Under the pieces are notes generated by a model, which saw only the letters and a program-made list of their open reading frames with translations, ran no database searches and was not told where the DNA came from. From NCBI RefSeq assembly GCF_001189365.1, contig NZ_LFJJ01000014.1, positions 1-51,685 on the forward strand: 51,685 nucleotides of DNA, given 5' to 3'. This DNA is from Candidatus Burkholderia verschuerenii (lineage in GTDB: Bacteria; Pseudomonadota; Gammaproteobacteria; Burkholderiales; Burkholderiaceae). Positions 25,707 through 34,490 of this stretch are shown here, one piece after another. The position numbers were made by a program, and so were the translations under genes. Every line of letters starts with the position of its first letter. The stretch's first letter is position 1.

Positions 25707-25745
25707 CTTAGACGAGGCTTAGGCGACGCTTAAGTGATGCTTAAG
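25707..25745 (+). promoter_or_regulatory. Array of four PmrA/QseB-type half-sites
   Basis: CTTAGA, CTTAGG, CTTAAG and CTTAAG begin at 25707, 25718, 25729 and 25740, exactly 11 bp apart. The last two form CTTAAGTGATGCTTAAG, the classic PmrA box layout (CTTAAG-N5-CTTAAG). The array ends 50 bp before the response-regulator start, implying autoregulation. Confidence 0.75.
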
Positions 25746-25795
25746 CAAGCCGGCTTGAGAATCGGCTGCAGATTGATTCGAGCCCGGAGAAACGC

Positions 25796-26458
25796 ATGCG
25801 CCTGCTATTGGTGGAGGACGACGAGATGATCGCCGAAACGGTGCTCGCCGCGCTGCGTCGCGCGAGCTATACCGTCGACTGGGCACAGGACGGACGCGCG
25901 GCGGAACTGTCGCTCGGCAATGGCGTGTATGACCTCGTGCTGCTGGATCTGAATCTGCCCAAACGCGATGGCCTCGACGTGCTCGCGGCGTATCGCAAGA
26001 ATGGCGGCGATGCGCCCGTGATGATCCTGACCGCGCGCGATGCCGTCGACGATCGCATTCGCGGCCTCGATGCCGGCGCGGACGACTATCTGATGAAGCC
26101 CTTCGATCTCGACGAACTCGCGGCGCGCGTGCGTGCGTTGCTGCGGCGTCGCACGGGGCACAAGCATCCGGTGTATTCGCACGGCGAACTCACGCTCGAT
26201 CCGGCCGCGCACGAAGCGAGCAAGGCGGGCGTCGCGCTCAATCTCGTGCCGCGCGAATTTGCCTGGCTGCAGGCGCTGATCGAAGAACCCACGCGCGTGT
26301 TTCGTCGCTCGGAACTCGAAGAAAAACTGTACGGCTGGGGCGAGGAAGTCGGCAGCAACGCAATCGAAGTTCATGTGCACAGCCTGCGCCGCAAGATCGG
26401 CGCGGAGGAAATCGTGACCGTGCGCGGCGTCGGATATCGCCTGAAGAGGGTGGGATGA
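25796..26458 (+). CDS. OmpR-family response regulator (PmrA/QseB type)
   Basis: 220 residues. The receiver domain has acidic pocket E7-D8-D9, phospho-acceptor D51 (VLLDLNLPKRDG), T in LTARD and K in LMKPFD. The winged-helix C-terminal domain has LNLVPREFAWLQALIEEPTRVFRRSELEEKLYG and VEVHVHSLRRKIG-type recognition (here IEVHVHSLRRKIGAEEIVTVRGVGYRL). Overlaps the sensor kinase start by 4 bp. The PmrA-type box array upstream indicates autoregulation and probable control of the divergent membrane gene. The signal and full regulon cannot be deduced. Confidence 0.92.
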   Translation: MRLLLVEDDEMIAETVLAALRRASYTVDWAQDGRAAELSLGNGVYDLVLLDLNLPKRDGLDVLAAYRKNGGDAPVMILTARDAVDDRIRGLDAGADDYLMKPFDLDELAARVRALLRRRTGHKHPVYSHGELTLDPAAHEASKAGVALNLVPREFAWLQALIEEPTRVFRRSELEEKLYGWGEEVGSNAIEVHVHSLRRKIGAEEIVTVRGVGYRLKRVG

Positions 26459-27819
26459 TTTCGATTCGCCGCTGGCTGCTCGGCTGGCTCATCTGCGGAC
26501 TCGGGGCCGTGTGTCTGGTCGCGGGCTACGGCATTTTTCGCGCGGCGCGAGCGGAAGCGGGCGAACTCTTCGATTACGAATTGCGCACCGTGGCGCTATC
26601 CTTGCCGCAGAACATCAGCGCATCGGATGTCGCGGAAGGGCGCAGTCACGATCTGCAAGGCATCGCCGACGATCGGCTGGTCATCGATATCTGGGACAAG
26701 TCCGGCAAGCTGATCTATCACTCGCCACACGAGCTGCCGTTGCCGCATTTCGGGGAAGGCTTTCGATCCGCCGAGCGCGAAGGTTACAGCTGGCGTGCAT
26801 TCGGCGTCGCGCAGCGTGAACGATACGTGCAGGTCGCGCAGCCGTTTTCCGTGCGCGAGGATCTGGCGATTTCGCTCGCCTTGCGCACCATCTGGCCGCT
26901 GGTCTTGCTGATTCCCGTCATCGTGGTGATCGTGCTGCTGGTGGTCGCGCGCGGACTCGCGCCGGTGCGCTGGCTGTCGCAGTCGCTGGGCGAGCGCTCG
27001 CCGGCATCGCTCGATCCGATCACGCTTGCGCCCATGCCCATCGAACTGAGTTCGCTCGTCGATGCGTTGAACGGGTTGCTCGCGCGGCTCAACGAGGCAT
27101 CGCAGGCGCAGCGCACGTTTATCGCCGATGCCGCGCACGAACTGCGCACGCCGCTCGCCGCGCTCAAGCTGCAAATACAAGGCGCAATCGGCGATGGCTC
27201 GTTGCGCGTCGACGACGCGACGCTCGGCAAGATCGACGGCCGGTTGAATCGGCTGATCCATCTCGCGCAGCAATTGCTCAGCCTCGCGCGCGAAGATGCG
27301 GCGCGCGAAGCGGCCATCGCGCCGATGAGTCTGCGCAGCGCCTGCGAAGCGCGCGTCGGCGATTTCTCGCTGCTCGCGGAGGCGAAGTCGATCGATCTCG
27401 GTCTCGAACTCGAAGAGGCGCAGGACGATCACGACGCGTTCACGATCATGGGCGATCGTCACGCGTTCGCGGTGCTCATCAACAATCTGCTCGATAACGC
27501 GATTCGTCACACGCCCGTCGGCGGCCGCGTCGACGTCACGTTGCGCCGCGAGAAAGACGGCATCGCGTTGACCGTGCTCGATACGGGCACCGGCATTCCC
27601 GCCAGCGAAATCGAACGCGTGTGCGATCGTTTCTATCGATGCGTCGGCACGCCGGGGCAGGGCAGCGGTCTCGGACTCGCCATCGCGCAGCGGCATCATG
27701 CGCGCTTCGAGGTGAAAAATCGCACGGACGCGAGCGGGCTGATCGTGTCGGTGCGCGGTTTGCGCGCGACTGTCGCGCAGCCGCAAGTGAAGGATGCATC
27801 GAGCAATCTGCACGTCTGA
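26455..27819 (+). CDS. Sensor histidine kinase (QseC/PmrB type)
   Basis: 454 residues, EnvZ-like topology. Membrane helix 1 is at about 8-30, a periplasmic sensor region at about 31-140, and helix 2 at about 145-165 (WPLVLLIPVIVVIVLLVVARG), then a short HAMP-like linker. HisKA has H228 (FIADAAHELRTPLAALKLQIQ); the HATPase has NNLLDNAIRHTPVGG (N box), DTGTGIP (G1) and GSGLGLAIA (G2). All catalytic motifs are intact. It pairs with the upstream response regulator (ATGA overlap). The QseC-like two-component sensor N-domain has no acidic metal-binding cluster I can identify, so the ligand stays open. Confidence 0.92.
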   Translation: MISIRRWLLGWLICGLGAVCLVAGYGIFRAARAEAGELFDYELRTVALSLPQNISASDVAEGRSHDLQGIADDRLVIDIWDKSGKLIYHSPHELPLPHFGEGFRSAEREGYSWRAFGVAQRERYVQVAQPFSVREDLAISLALRTIWPLVLLIPVIVVIVLLVVARGLAPVRWLSQSLGERSPASLDPITLAPMPIELSSLVDALNGLLARLNEASQAQRTFIADAAHELRTPLAALKLQIQGAIGDGSLRVDDATLGKIDGRLNRLIHLAQQLLSLAREDAAREAAIAPMSLRSACEARVGDFSLLAEAKSIDLGLELEEAQDDHDAFTIMGDRHAFAVLINNLLDNAIRHTPVGGRVDVTLRREKDGIALTVLDTGTGIPASEIERVCDRFYRCVGTPGQGSGLGLAIAQRHHARFEVKNRTDASGLIVSVRGLRATVAQPQVKDASSNLHV

Positions 27820-27903
27820 TCGCGCGATGACAGCGCAAGAAGCGGCTTGCGCGCATCGCCGTGTCGGCGCGATGCTGTTCTCTTTCGCGTCAGAGAAACG
27901 GTC

Positions 27904-28131
27904 ATGCGCAAAACGATCCTGCTCTCGATTTTCGTCGTGTCTATAACATACAGCCACGCGCGAGCGGACGACATCGCGAGCGCGCCGGATGCATCGTCGG
28001 AACCGAAGACGCTGAAGGAACGCTTAGGCGACAAAGCCAGCGACGATCAGCGCGTGGACAACTGCAAGGTTCCTGTCGGGCAACGCGGATCGAAGCCGCG
28101 TCCGGATACGTGTCCGCAATCGCCGCAATGA
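27904..28131 (+). CDS. Small exported protein of unknown function
   Basis: 75 residues from ATG 27904. Signal peptide about 1-22 (MRKTILLSIFVVSITYSHARA), then a hydrophilic mature part with two cysteines (VDNCKVPVGQRGSKPRPDTCPQSPQ) that may form a disulfide. Follows the sensor kinase gene by 84 bp on the same strand and could belong to the same transcript. No family recognised; similar short secreted proteins are frequent in Burkholderia. Confidence 0.6.
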   Translation: MRKTILLSIFVVSITYSHARADDIASAPDASSEPKTLKERLGDKASDDQRVDNCKVPVGQRGSKPRPDTCPQSPQ

Positions 28132-28192
28132 TCGCCGCGCGGCGTTTGTGGTACGGTGGTTAACCATTCCGTTAAAAAACGAAGGAGCCGCC

Positions 28193-29182
28193 TTGTCCAC
28201 GAACCAAGTCTCTCCCTTGCGCCTCGGCATTCTCGGCGGCGCGAACATCGCCAGGCAGTTCACGCGCGACGTCGAGCCGAGCGAAAGCGTCAGCGTCGTC
28301 GCGGTCGCGAGCCGCAGCGACGAAAGCGCCCGCGCCTTTGCGGACGCCAATGGTATCGAAACGTCGTTCGGCAGCTACGATGCGATGCTCGCGAGCCCCG
28401 ATATCGAAGCGGTCTACATTCCGTTGCCCAACAGCCTGCATGCCGAATGGGCGATCAAGGCGGCCGAACACGGCAAGCATGTGCTGTGCGAAAAGCCGCT
28501 CGCGCTGAATCGCGACGAAGCCGAACGCATGTTCGATGCCGCCGATCGTCACGACGTCATGCTGCTCGGCGAAGGCGCGATCGGCGCGGTGCGCAGCGGT
28601 CAGGCGAGCTTCGGCTTCACGGTGCCGAATCGCGACAAGAATATCCGCATGAAGCCCGAACTCGGCGGCGGCGCGCTGCTCGATGCGGGCAGTTATCCGC
28701 TGAGCCTGATTCGTCTGATGATTGGCGCGGCTCCGCAAAGCGTGCATGCCGTCGCGAACTGGGCCGAAACCGACGTCGATATCGCGCTGATGGCGACGCT
28801 CGTCTACGCCGATGGTCGTCGCGCGCAGCTTTCGTGCGCGATGGACGGCGCGAATCATCGGATGGCGACCATCGTCGGCAGCGACGGCACGATCGATACC
28901 GAATACCTCAATCACACGAGCGAGCAGACGCAAGGGCATCCGTACGGCTATCTGCCGAGCCAGATGCGCGTGCGGCGCGGCATCGCTCAATCGGTTGCGT
29001 TCGAGCCGGTCGCGTCGCAAACGGGCAGCGGCTTTTTCTACGCCGCCGAAAGTTTCGCGCGCATGGTCCGCACGGGCGATACCGCCGCCATCGCGTTCTA
29101 CGCGCAGACGAGCCTCGACAACGCGGCGACGCTCGCGGCGATCATCGACAGCGCGCGCACGGGCAAGACCGTCGCGCTGTAA
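28193..29182 (+). CDS. Gfo/Idh/MocA-family oxidoreductase, probably with an internal deletion
   Basis: 329 residues from TTG 28193, chosen because GAAGGAG lies just upstream. The Rossmann part is typical: LRLGILGGANIARQF, VAVASRSDESARAFA, AVYIPLPNSLHAEWAIKAAEHGKHVLCEKPLALN. After HDVMLLGE the sequence jumps to GAIGAVRSGQASFGF. In relatives about 20 residues lie here, including the EAYxYxxxPQ substrate-site segment; they are absent without loss of frame. The C-terminal beta-sheet domain is present. Substrate is probably a sugar or inositol-like compound. The deletion may inactivate it, so this could be a cryptic pseudogene. Confidence 0.75.
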   Translation: MSTNQVSPLRLGILGGANIARQFTRDVEPSESVSVVAVASRSDESARAFADANGIETSFGSYDAMLASPDIEAVYIPLPNSLHAEWAIKAAEHGKHVLCEKPLALNRDEAERMFDAADRHDVMLLGEGAIGAVRSGQASFGFTVPNRDKNIRMKPELGGGALLDAGSYPLSLIRLMIGAAPQSVHAVANWAETDVDIALMATLVYADGRRAQLSCAMDGANHRMATIVGSDGTIDTEYLNHTSEQTQGHPYGYLPSQMRVRRGIAQSVAFEPVASQTGSGFFYAAESFARMVRTGDTAAIAFYAQTSLDNAATLAAIIDSARTGKTVAL

Positions 29183-29192
29183 ATCACGAAAG

Positions 29193-30124
29193 TCACGCGC
29201 CCGTCAGCGCGATGACCAGATCGAGAAACGCCCGCGTCTTGGCGGGCGGATGATGCCGCGACGGATGAAACGCATAGAGCGGAAAACGCTCGTCGGGCCA
29301 GTCGGGGAAAAGGTCGATCAGCCGGCCTTCCTCGATCAGATGTTCGTGGCCGAGCGCCAGAATCTGCGCGACGCCATAGCCCGACAAGCACGCGCTCAGC
29401 ACAGCATCGTGCCGGGATCGTTGAGCGTGAGCTTGCCGCGCGTCTCAACGATCATGCGCTTCTTCTTCCGATGAAACTCCCACGGGTAAGGCCATCCCGT
29501 CTCGGGATCGCGAAACTCGATGCACGTATGCGCTTCGGTGCCGAGCGCTTGCGGCGTTTCCGGCCGTCCGTGCCGTTCGATATACGACGGCGCGGCGGCG
29601 ACCGTGTGAATCGACGTATCGAGCAGCTTGCGCGCGACCAACGTCGAATTGCGCGGCTCGCCGAAGCGCACGGCGAGATCGAAACCATCGGCGATCATGT
29701 CGCCGAGGCGATCGCGCGTGAGCAGTTCCAGTTCCAGTTCGGGATGCGCGTGCAGAAACGCGTCGAGCCGCGGTCCGAGCAATAGCCGCGAAAAGATCGG
29801 ATCGACATTGACGCGCAAGCGTCCGCACACGGCGGTCGCGCCGCCCGATGCGGTCGCCGCCGCTTCCTCCAGTCCGGCGAGATGCGGCATCACCTGTTCG
29901 AAGAAGCGGCGGCCGTCGTCGGTGAGCGAAACGGGGCGCGTGGTGCGATCGAACAGACGAATCTTCAGACGTGCTTCCAGTCGCGCGATGGCGCGGCTCA
30001 CGCCCGGCTGCGACATGCCGAGCCGGTCGCCGGCGGCGGCGAAAGTGCCCGCGTCGACGATCGCCGATGAAATGGCTTCGATGTTATCGCGTGCCGGCGT
30101 GCGAGCGCGCAGAATGAAGCGCAT
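29193..30124 (-). pseudogene. LysR-type regulator, frameshifted near the C-terminus
   Basis: The frame from 30124 carries the winged helix (DAGTFAAAGDRLGMSQPGVSRAIARLEARLKIRLFDRTTRPVSLTDDGRRF) and most of the effector domain, and stops after KLTLNDPGTMLC at about 29396. The missing last 65 residues (SACLSGYGVAQILALGHEHL...) follow in another frame. One missing base near 29410 (giving GTDAVLSACL) would reconnect them. Start is uncertain: the first codons look non-homologous and only 22 bp separate it from the divergent SDR gene it probably regulated. Confidence 0.75.
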
Positions 30125-30146
30125 CGCAACTCATCGGAGGAAGGAC

Positions 30147-30926
30147 ATGGAGCGAGTGTTCATTACCGGATCGAGCGACGGGCTCGGCTTGATGGCGGCG
30201 CAATTGCTCGTCGAACAGGGACACGAGGTCGTGCTGCATGCACGCAACGACGCGCGCGCCGACGACACGCGTCGCGCGGTGCCGCAGGCGCGCGCGGTCG
30301 TGACGGGCGATCTGTCGAGCATCGAGGAAACGCGCGGCGTGGCGGAGCAGGCGAACGCGCTCGGACGTTTCGATGCCGTGATTCATAACGCGGGCGTGGG
30401 CTATCGCGAGCCGCGTCGCATCGAAACCGTCGATGGTTTGCCGCACGTGTTCGCCATCAACGTGCTCGCGCCGTATGTGTTGACCGCGTTGATCGACAAG
30501 CCGTCGCGGCTCGTGTATCTCAGCTCGGGGATGCATCGCGGTTCGCGCGCCGATCTCGCCGATGCGCAATGGACGCGGCGTCGCTGGAACGGCTCGCAGG
30601 CGTATGCCGAAAGCAAATTCATGGATGTGGATGTGCTGCTGGCGCTGGCCGTCGCGCGCTATTGGCCGGATGTGCTGTCGAACGCGCTGGAACCGGGCTG
30701 GGTGCCGACGAAGATGGGCGGTGCGTCCGCGCCCGACGACATGGATCAGGCGCATCGCACGCAGGCGTGGCTCGCGGTCAGCGACGATCGCGACGCGCGC
30801 GTCTCCGGCCGGTACTTCTTCCACCTGCGCGAGCGCCCGTGCGATCCCGCCGCCCGCGACGAAGCGATGCAGGACGAACTCCTCGCGATCTGCGAACGCT
30901 TGTCGGGCGTCGCGCTCCCGCGATAA
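30147..30926 (+). CDS. SDR-family oxidoreductase
   Basis: 259 residues from ATG 30147, with GGAGGAAGG upstream. Cofactor motif TGSSDGLG (7-14), NAG (HNAGVGY), strand VYLSSGMH and the catalytic YAESK. The NADP-type ARNDAR follows strand 2. Atypical in lacking a strong N-N-A-G motif, as in protochlorophyllide reductase/WW-oxidoreductase-like daughters of the family. Substrate unknown. Divergent from the decayed LysR gene, a common regulator-target arrangement. Ends at a hairpin that terminates the opposing transporter gene. Confidence 0.85.
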   Translation: MERVFITGSSDGLGLMAAQLLVEQGHEVVLHARNDARADDTRRAVPQARAVVTGDLSSIEETRGVAEQANALGRFDAVIHNAGVGYREPRRIETVDGLPHVFAINVLAPYVLTALIDKPSRLVYLSSGMHRGSRADLADAQWTRRRWNGSQAYAESKFMDVDVLLALAVARYWPDVLSNALEPGWVPTKMGGASAPDDMDQAHRTQAWLAVSDDRDARVSGRYFFHLRERPCDPAARDEAMQDELLAICERLSGVALPR

Positions 30927-30946
30927 AAAAGGGCCCCGAAGGGCCC
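30925..30946 (-). terminator. Intrinsic terminator
   Basis: On the minus strand GGGCCC-TTCG-GGGCCC is followed by TTTTTT: a strong GC stem with a stable TTCG tetraloop. It terminates the leftward MFS gene (stop at 30973) just past the convergent SDR stop. Confidence 0.9.
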
Positions 30947-30972
30947 GTGAATACACTCTCTGGAGTTGGGAA

Positions 30973-32382
30973 TCAGGCGTGCGCCTTGGCGATCTTGTCG
31001 ACGGCCATCGAATCGGCGCGCTGACGTTCGTATTCCTGTTCGCTCATCGGCACGGTGTCCTTTTTGCCGAGATCGTTCAGGCGGATGCGATACGTCTCGC
31101 GCGCCGAATAAGCCGCGATCGATGCGATGATCGTCACGCCGAACGCGAGCGCGCCGACCGTCATCGGGATATTGTTCGATCCCGGCGGCGCGACTGCCGC
31201 GAACAGCGCGGGCAAGAGCGCGGTGATCGTCGTGCCGATGTTCTGCGCAATCGCCATCGCCGAGACGCGGGAGCGCGTCGGGAACAGTTCCGGGTAGAAG
31301 CTCGGGAAAATCGCGTTGTAGCCCTGATACACGACGCCCCACATCAGCAGCGACATCACGAACGCGAGCGGCACGTTGTGGATGCTGATCGCATAGAGAT
31401 AAGCGAACGACAGCAGACCCGACAGCAGCGATCCGCCGATCATCAGCGGGCGGCGGCCGATCTTGTCCGACAGATTGCCGACGAACGGAATCACCAGCAC
31501 CGCGAGGATATTGCCGACGACCGGAATCCACAGATACACGCTCTTGCTGAAGCCGATGCCGTACGACGACTGCACCGCATAGGCCGCGCCGAAGATCGTT
31601 GCGACGACCGGGATCACGTTCATCAGCGCCATGCAGACGACGCGCAGCATGTCGGGCGAGCTATTGGCGAAGGCTTCCTTGATCGGCGACTTCGGCAGAT
31701 CGCCGTGCGCGCCTTCGGACGTGAAAGCCGGCGTTTCATGCACTTCCTTCCGGATGATGATGTAACCTGCGATCAGCACGACCGCCGACAGCAGGAACGG
31801 CACGCGCCAGCCCCAGGAATTGAACATGTCTTCCGGCATGAACGTGGCGAGCGGCAGGAACACGGCGGCGGCGGGAATCTGGCCCGCCTGCACGCCCTGC
31901 AGCGTGAAGCTCGCGTAGTAGCCGCGACGTCCGAACGGTGCGTGCTCGAGAATCATCGAGCTCGCGCCGGAGATTTCGCCGGCGACGGCAAAACCCTGAA
32001 TCAGACGCAGCACGACGAGCAAGGCCGGTGCGAGCATGCCGACGCTGTGATACGTCGGCAGCAGGCCGACCGCCATCGTCGAGAAGCCCATCAGGAACAT
32101 GCAGATCAGCAGCACGTTCTTGCGGCCGTGCGTATCGCCCAGATGGCCGAGCACGAACGCGCCGATCGGACGCGCGACGTAACCGACGCCGTACGTCGCC
32201 AACGACGCGATGATCGCCACCTTCGGATTGCCCGACGGGAAGAACAACTGGGGAAAGATAAGGGCCGCAGCCTGGGCGTAAATAAAGAAATCGTAGTACT
32301 CGAGCGCCGAGCCGATCCAGCCGCTCGCCGTCGCCTTTTTCGCCTGGCGGCCGCCGTGCGCGTCGTCCTTAGGGCTAGCCAT
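30973..32382 (-). CDS. MFS transporter, metabolite:H+ symporter (shikimate/dicarboxylate type)
   Basis: 469 residues from ATG 32382 (CGGAGA upstream). Twelve helices with the MHS signature: IGSALEYYDFFIYAQAAALIFPQLFF at the start, GHLGDTHGRKNVLL between helices 2 and 3, RLIQGFAVAGEISGASSMI, and NLSDKIGRRPLMI in the second half. MHS carriers import organic acids such as shikimate, proline-betaine or 2-oxoglutarate with protons. The divergent IclR gene and two 15-bp sites in the shared promoter suggest control by an aromatic or organic acid signal. Intact. Confidence 0.9.
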   Translation of the reverse strand: MASPKDDAHGGRQAKKATASGWIGSALEYYDFFIYAQAAALIFPQLFFPSGNPKVAIIASLATYGVGYVARPIGAFVLGHLGDTHGRKNVLLICMFLMGFSTMAVGLLPTYHSVGMLAPALLVVLRLIQGFAVAGEISGASSMILEHAPFGRRGYYASFTLQGVQAGQIPAAAVFLPLATFMPEDMFNSWGWRVPFLLSAVVLIAGYIIIRKEVHETPAFTSEGAHGDLPKSPIKEAFANSSPDMLRVVCMALMNVIPVVATIFGAAYAVQSSYGIGFSKSVYLWIPVVGNILAVLVIPFVGNLSDKIGRRPLMIGGSLLSGLLSFAYLYAISIHNVPLAFVMSLLMWGVVYQGYNAIFPSFYPELFPTRSRVSAMAIAQNIGTTITALLPALFAAVAPPGSNNIPMTVGALAFGVTIIASIAAYSARETYRIRLNDLGKKDTVPMSEQEYERQRADSMAVDKIAKAHA

Positions 32383-32567
32383 GACAATGTCTCCGAACAA
32401 TGGGGTTATCGAGTTGAACCTGATCTTGTTGCCACGTTTCGCCGTCGATGCGCGCCGCCCGTGGCTCGAGCGGCGGGGCAATCGATGTGGCCGGATCACG
32501 CGTCGCTCTGATGTGAAAGGAGAATAAGAGCGCGGCTTCTTTGGATCAACTTTTTGTGACAGGTTTT

Positions 32568-32603
32568 GCGCGATAATCGCACGCGTATGGTCGATCATCG
32601 AAC
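32568..32603. promoter_or_regulatory. Two tandem IclR-type operator candidates
   Basis: GCGCGATAATCGCAC (32568-32582) and GGTCGATCATCGAAC (32589-32603) have centres 21 bp apart, two helical turns. The first matches 13 of 15 bases of GTTCGATAATCGCAC, which I recall as the PcaR operator of Pseudomonas. They lie between the MFS gene and the IclR gene. Confidence 0.6.
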
Positions 32604-32684
32604 GATTAGGGGGTTAGCACTACCCAATGGCTTAGCCGGATCGCCGAAACACGCAAGGTTCCATAACTAAACAGACATGTTTGC

Positions 32685-33452
32685 ATGACTAAACCTGCAC
32701 TAGAAAAGCGCGACTGGATTGCGGGACTGGAGAAGGGGCTGGCCATCCTCGAAGCCTTCGACGATCAGCACGCCCGCATGACGCCGACGCAGGCCGCCAC
32801 GCGCACCGGCCTAACGCGCACGGCCGCGCGCCGCTATCTGCTGACGCTGGCGCATCTCGGCTACGTGCAGACCGACAGCAAGCTGTTCAATCTGACGCCG
32901 CGCGTGCTGCGGGTCGGCTGGTCGTACTTCGATTCGGCGCGGCTGCCGCGCATCGTGCAGCCGTATTTGCAGCAGCTGAGCGCGACCATCCACGAATCGG
33001 TGTATGTGAGCGTGCTGGACGAATGGGATCTCGTGATCATCGCGCGCAATGGCTCGACGCGCGTGATGAGCACCGGCTTCGTGCTCGGCGCGCGCGTGCC
33101 GGCGGCGCTGATGTCCAGCGGCATCGCGATGCTCGCCTACAAGGACGAGGCGTCCGTGCGGCAATGGCTCGATGCGACCGACTTCAAGCCCTTCATGCCG
33201 CTCACGATCACGAGCAAGGATGCGCTCTACGAGAAGATCAGGCAGGCGCGCGTCGACGGTTACGTCGTGATGGAGCAGCAGTTGCAGATGGGCGTGCGGG
33301 GCATCGCGGTGCCGATGAAGAACCGGCATGGCGAAGTGGTGGCGGCATTGTCCGCGAACATGCCGATCGGAAAGGAAACGAGCGAGGCGACGCTCGCTCG
33401 GGTGCTGCAGCCGTTGCAGGAAACGGCGCTGAACATGCTCAACGTGATCTAG
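32685..33452 (+). CDS. IclR-family regulator (PcaR/PobR group)
   Basis: 255 residues. N-terminal winged helix (GLEKGLAILEAFDDQHARMTPTQAATRTGLTRTAARRYLLTLAHLGYVQ) and C-terminal GAF-like effector domain (SVYVSVLDEWDLVIIAR, GARVPAALMSSGIAMLA, VRGIAVPMKNRHGEVVAALSANMP). The sequence style is that of PcaR/PcaU/PobR, regulators of aromatic acid uptake and ring-cleavage genes. It diverges from the MHS transporter with paired operator-like sites between. Target is inferred to be the transporter and possibly its own gene; no ring-cleavage genes are in the window. Confidence 0.9.
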   Translation: MTKPALEKRDWIAGLEKGLAILEAFDDQHARMTPTQAATRTGLTRTAARRYLLTLAHLGYVQTDSKLFNLTPRVLRVGWSYFDSARLPRIVQPYLQQLSATIHESVYVSVLDEWDLVIIARNGSTRVMSTGFVLGARVPAALMSSGIAMLAYKDEASVRQWLDATDFKPFMPLTITSKDALYEKIRQARVDGYVVMEQQLQMGVRGIAVPMKNRHGEVVAALSANMPIGKETSEATLARVLQPLQETALNMLNVI

Positions 33453-33464
33453 CGCCGATTCAGC

Positions 33465-34315
33465 TTACTCGAACATGTGTCCGGTTGCGTGGCGACCAGA
33501 TCGTTCCAGATGGTCTGGAAATGCAGCCAGCCGATATATTCGCTGCCGACGTGCTCGCGGCTGTAGCGCGCGATCTTCGGTGACGAGCTTCGGCGCGATG
33601 CCGGTCTGTTCGATCATCAGTTGCTGCTGGCAGCAGCGTTCCAGCGCGATAAACCAGAACGCGGCGGAATCGATGCTATGACGGCTCGCCGTCAGCAGGC
33701 CGTGATTCTGGTGGATGGCGGCCTTCACGCCCTTGAACGCGTTCGCGACCTTGTTGCCGCCATTGACTTCGACGGCGACCTTGCCGGCTTCATCGCCGAT
33801 CACGACGTGATCTTCGAAGAACGCGCAGGCATCCTGCGAGATCGGAGCCAGCGGCTTGCCGAGCGACGCGAACGCGGTGCCGTAGACGGTGTGCGCGTGG
33901 CACATCGCCACGATGTCCTGATGCTGCTCGTGCACGGCGGCGTGCAGCACGAAGCCGGCGCGGTTGATCGCGTGCGTGCCTTCGACGACATTGCCTTCGT
34001 GATCCGCGCAGATCAGATCAGGTTCGAGAGCTTGACCTGATTGAAGTGGATCGCCATCGGGTTGGTCCAGTACAGACCGGGATGTTCCGGATCGCGCACG
34101 GTCAGATGGCCGGCGAAACCGTAATCGAAGCCCTGAATGGCGAACGCGTGGCACGCGGCGACCAGACGCTCCTTCAGATACTGACGATGCTCGGCGTGGC
34201 TCTTGAATTGCGGCAGTTCGGGGAAAATCAGCCCTTCTTGCGTCGGCTGATAGATCGACACCTTGCCTTCCTGGACGATCGATTTCGATTCGGGTTTTTC
34301 AAGCACGTCGCTCAT
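33465..34315 (-). pseudogene. Class II aldolase/adducin-family protein with three indels
   Basis: ATG 34315 (MSDVLEKPE, GGAG upstream) starts the aldolase fold (FAIQGFDYGFAGHLTVRDPEHPGLYW). A tandem TGATC duplication near 34015 shifts the frame at VKLSNLI. The middle (NVVEGTHAINRAGFVLHAAVHEQHQDIVAMCHAHTVYGTAFA, metal-binding HxH) continues in a second frame to TEDRA. There a (GC)3 run at 33566-33572 appears two bases short; a third frame gives RYSREHVGSEYIGWLHFQTI. A 2-base gain near 33480 returns to the terminal MFE. Members act on sugar phosphates or related acids. Three separate lesions make it a likely pseudogene. Confidence 0.8.
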
Positions 34316-34421
34316 GGCGGTCTCCATTGTTTGTCGGGGACGGCGGCCGGCGCGCAATCAGGCGTCGTGCCGCGTTATCGATATGGTCGCGCGGTCGAGG
34401 CCCGATGACAAACGATCGATG

Positions 34422-34458
34422 TTCATGCATACGTGAATCATATTCATGCATGCATGAA
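34422..34458. promoter_or_regulatory. Tandem palindromic operators upstream of the aldolase gene
   Basis: TTCATGCATACGTGAA (34422-34437) and the perfect palindrome TTCATGCATGCATGAA (34443-34458) are related 16-mers with centres 21 bp apart. They lie about 107 bp upstream of the aldolase start and 33 bp past the end of the deaminase gene. The cognate regulator is unknown; a GntR- or LysR-like dimer would fit the size. Confidence 0.6.
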
Positions 34459-34490
34459 CGCATGAGAACTATTCCATGTCTGACGCAGCA

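Noticed and set aside
30562..32511. A 649-codon plus-strand open frame
   Set aside because: Antisense to the MHS transporter, low-complexity Arg/Asp/His composition, crosses a strong terminator.
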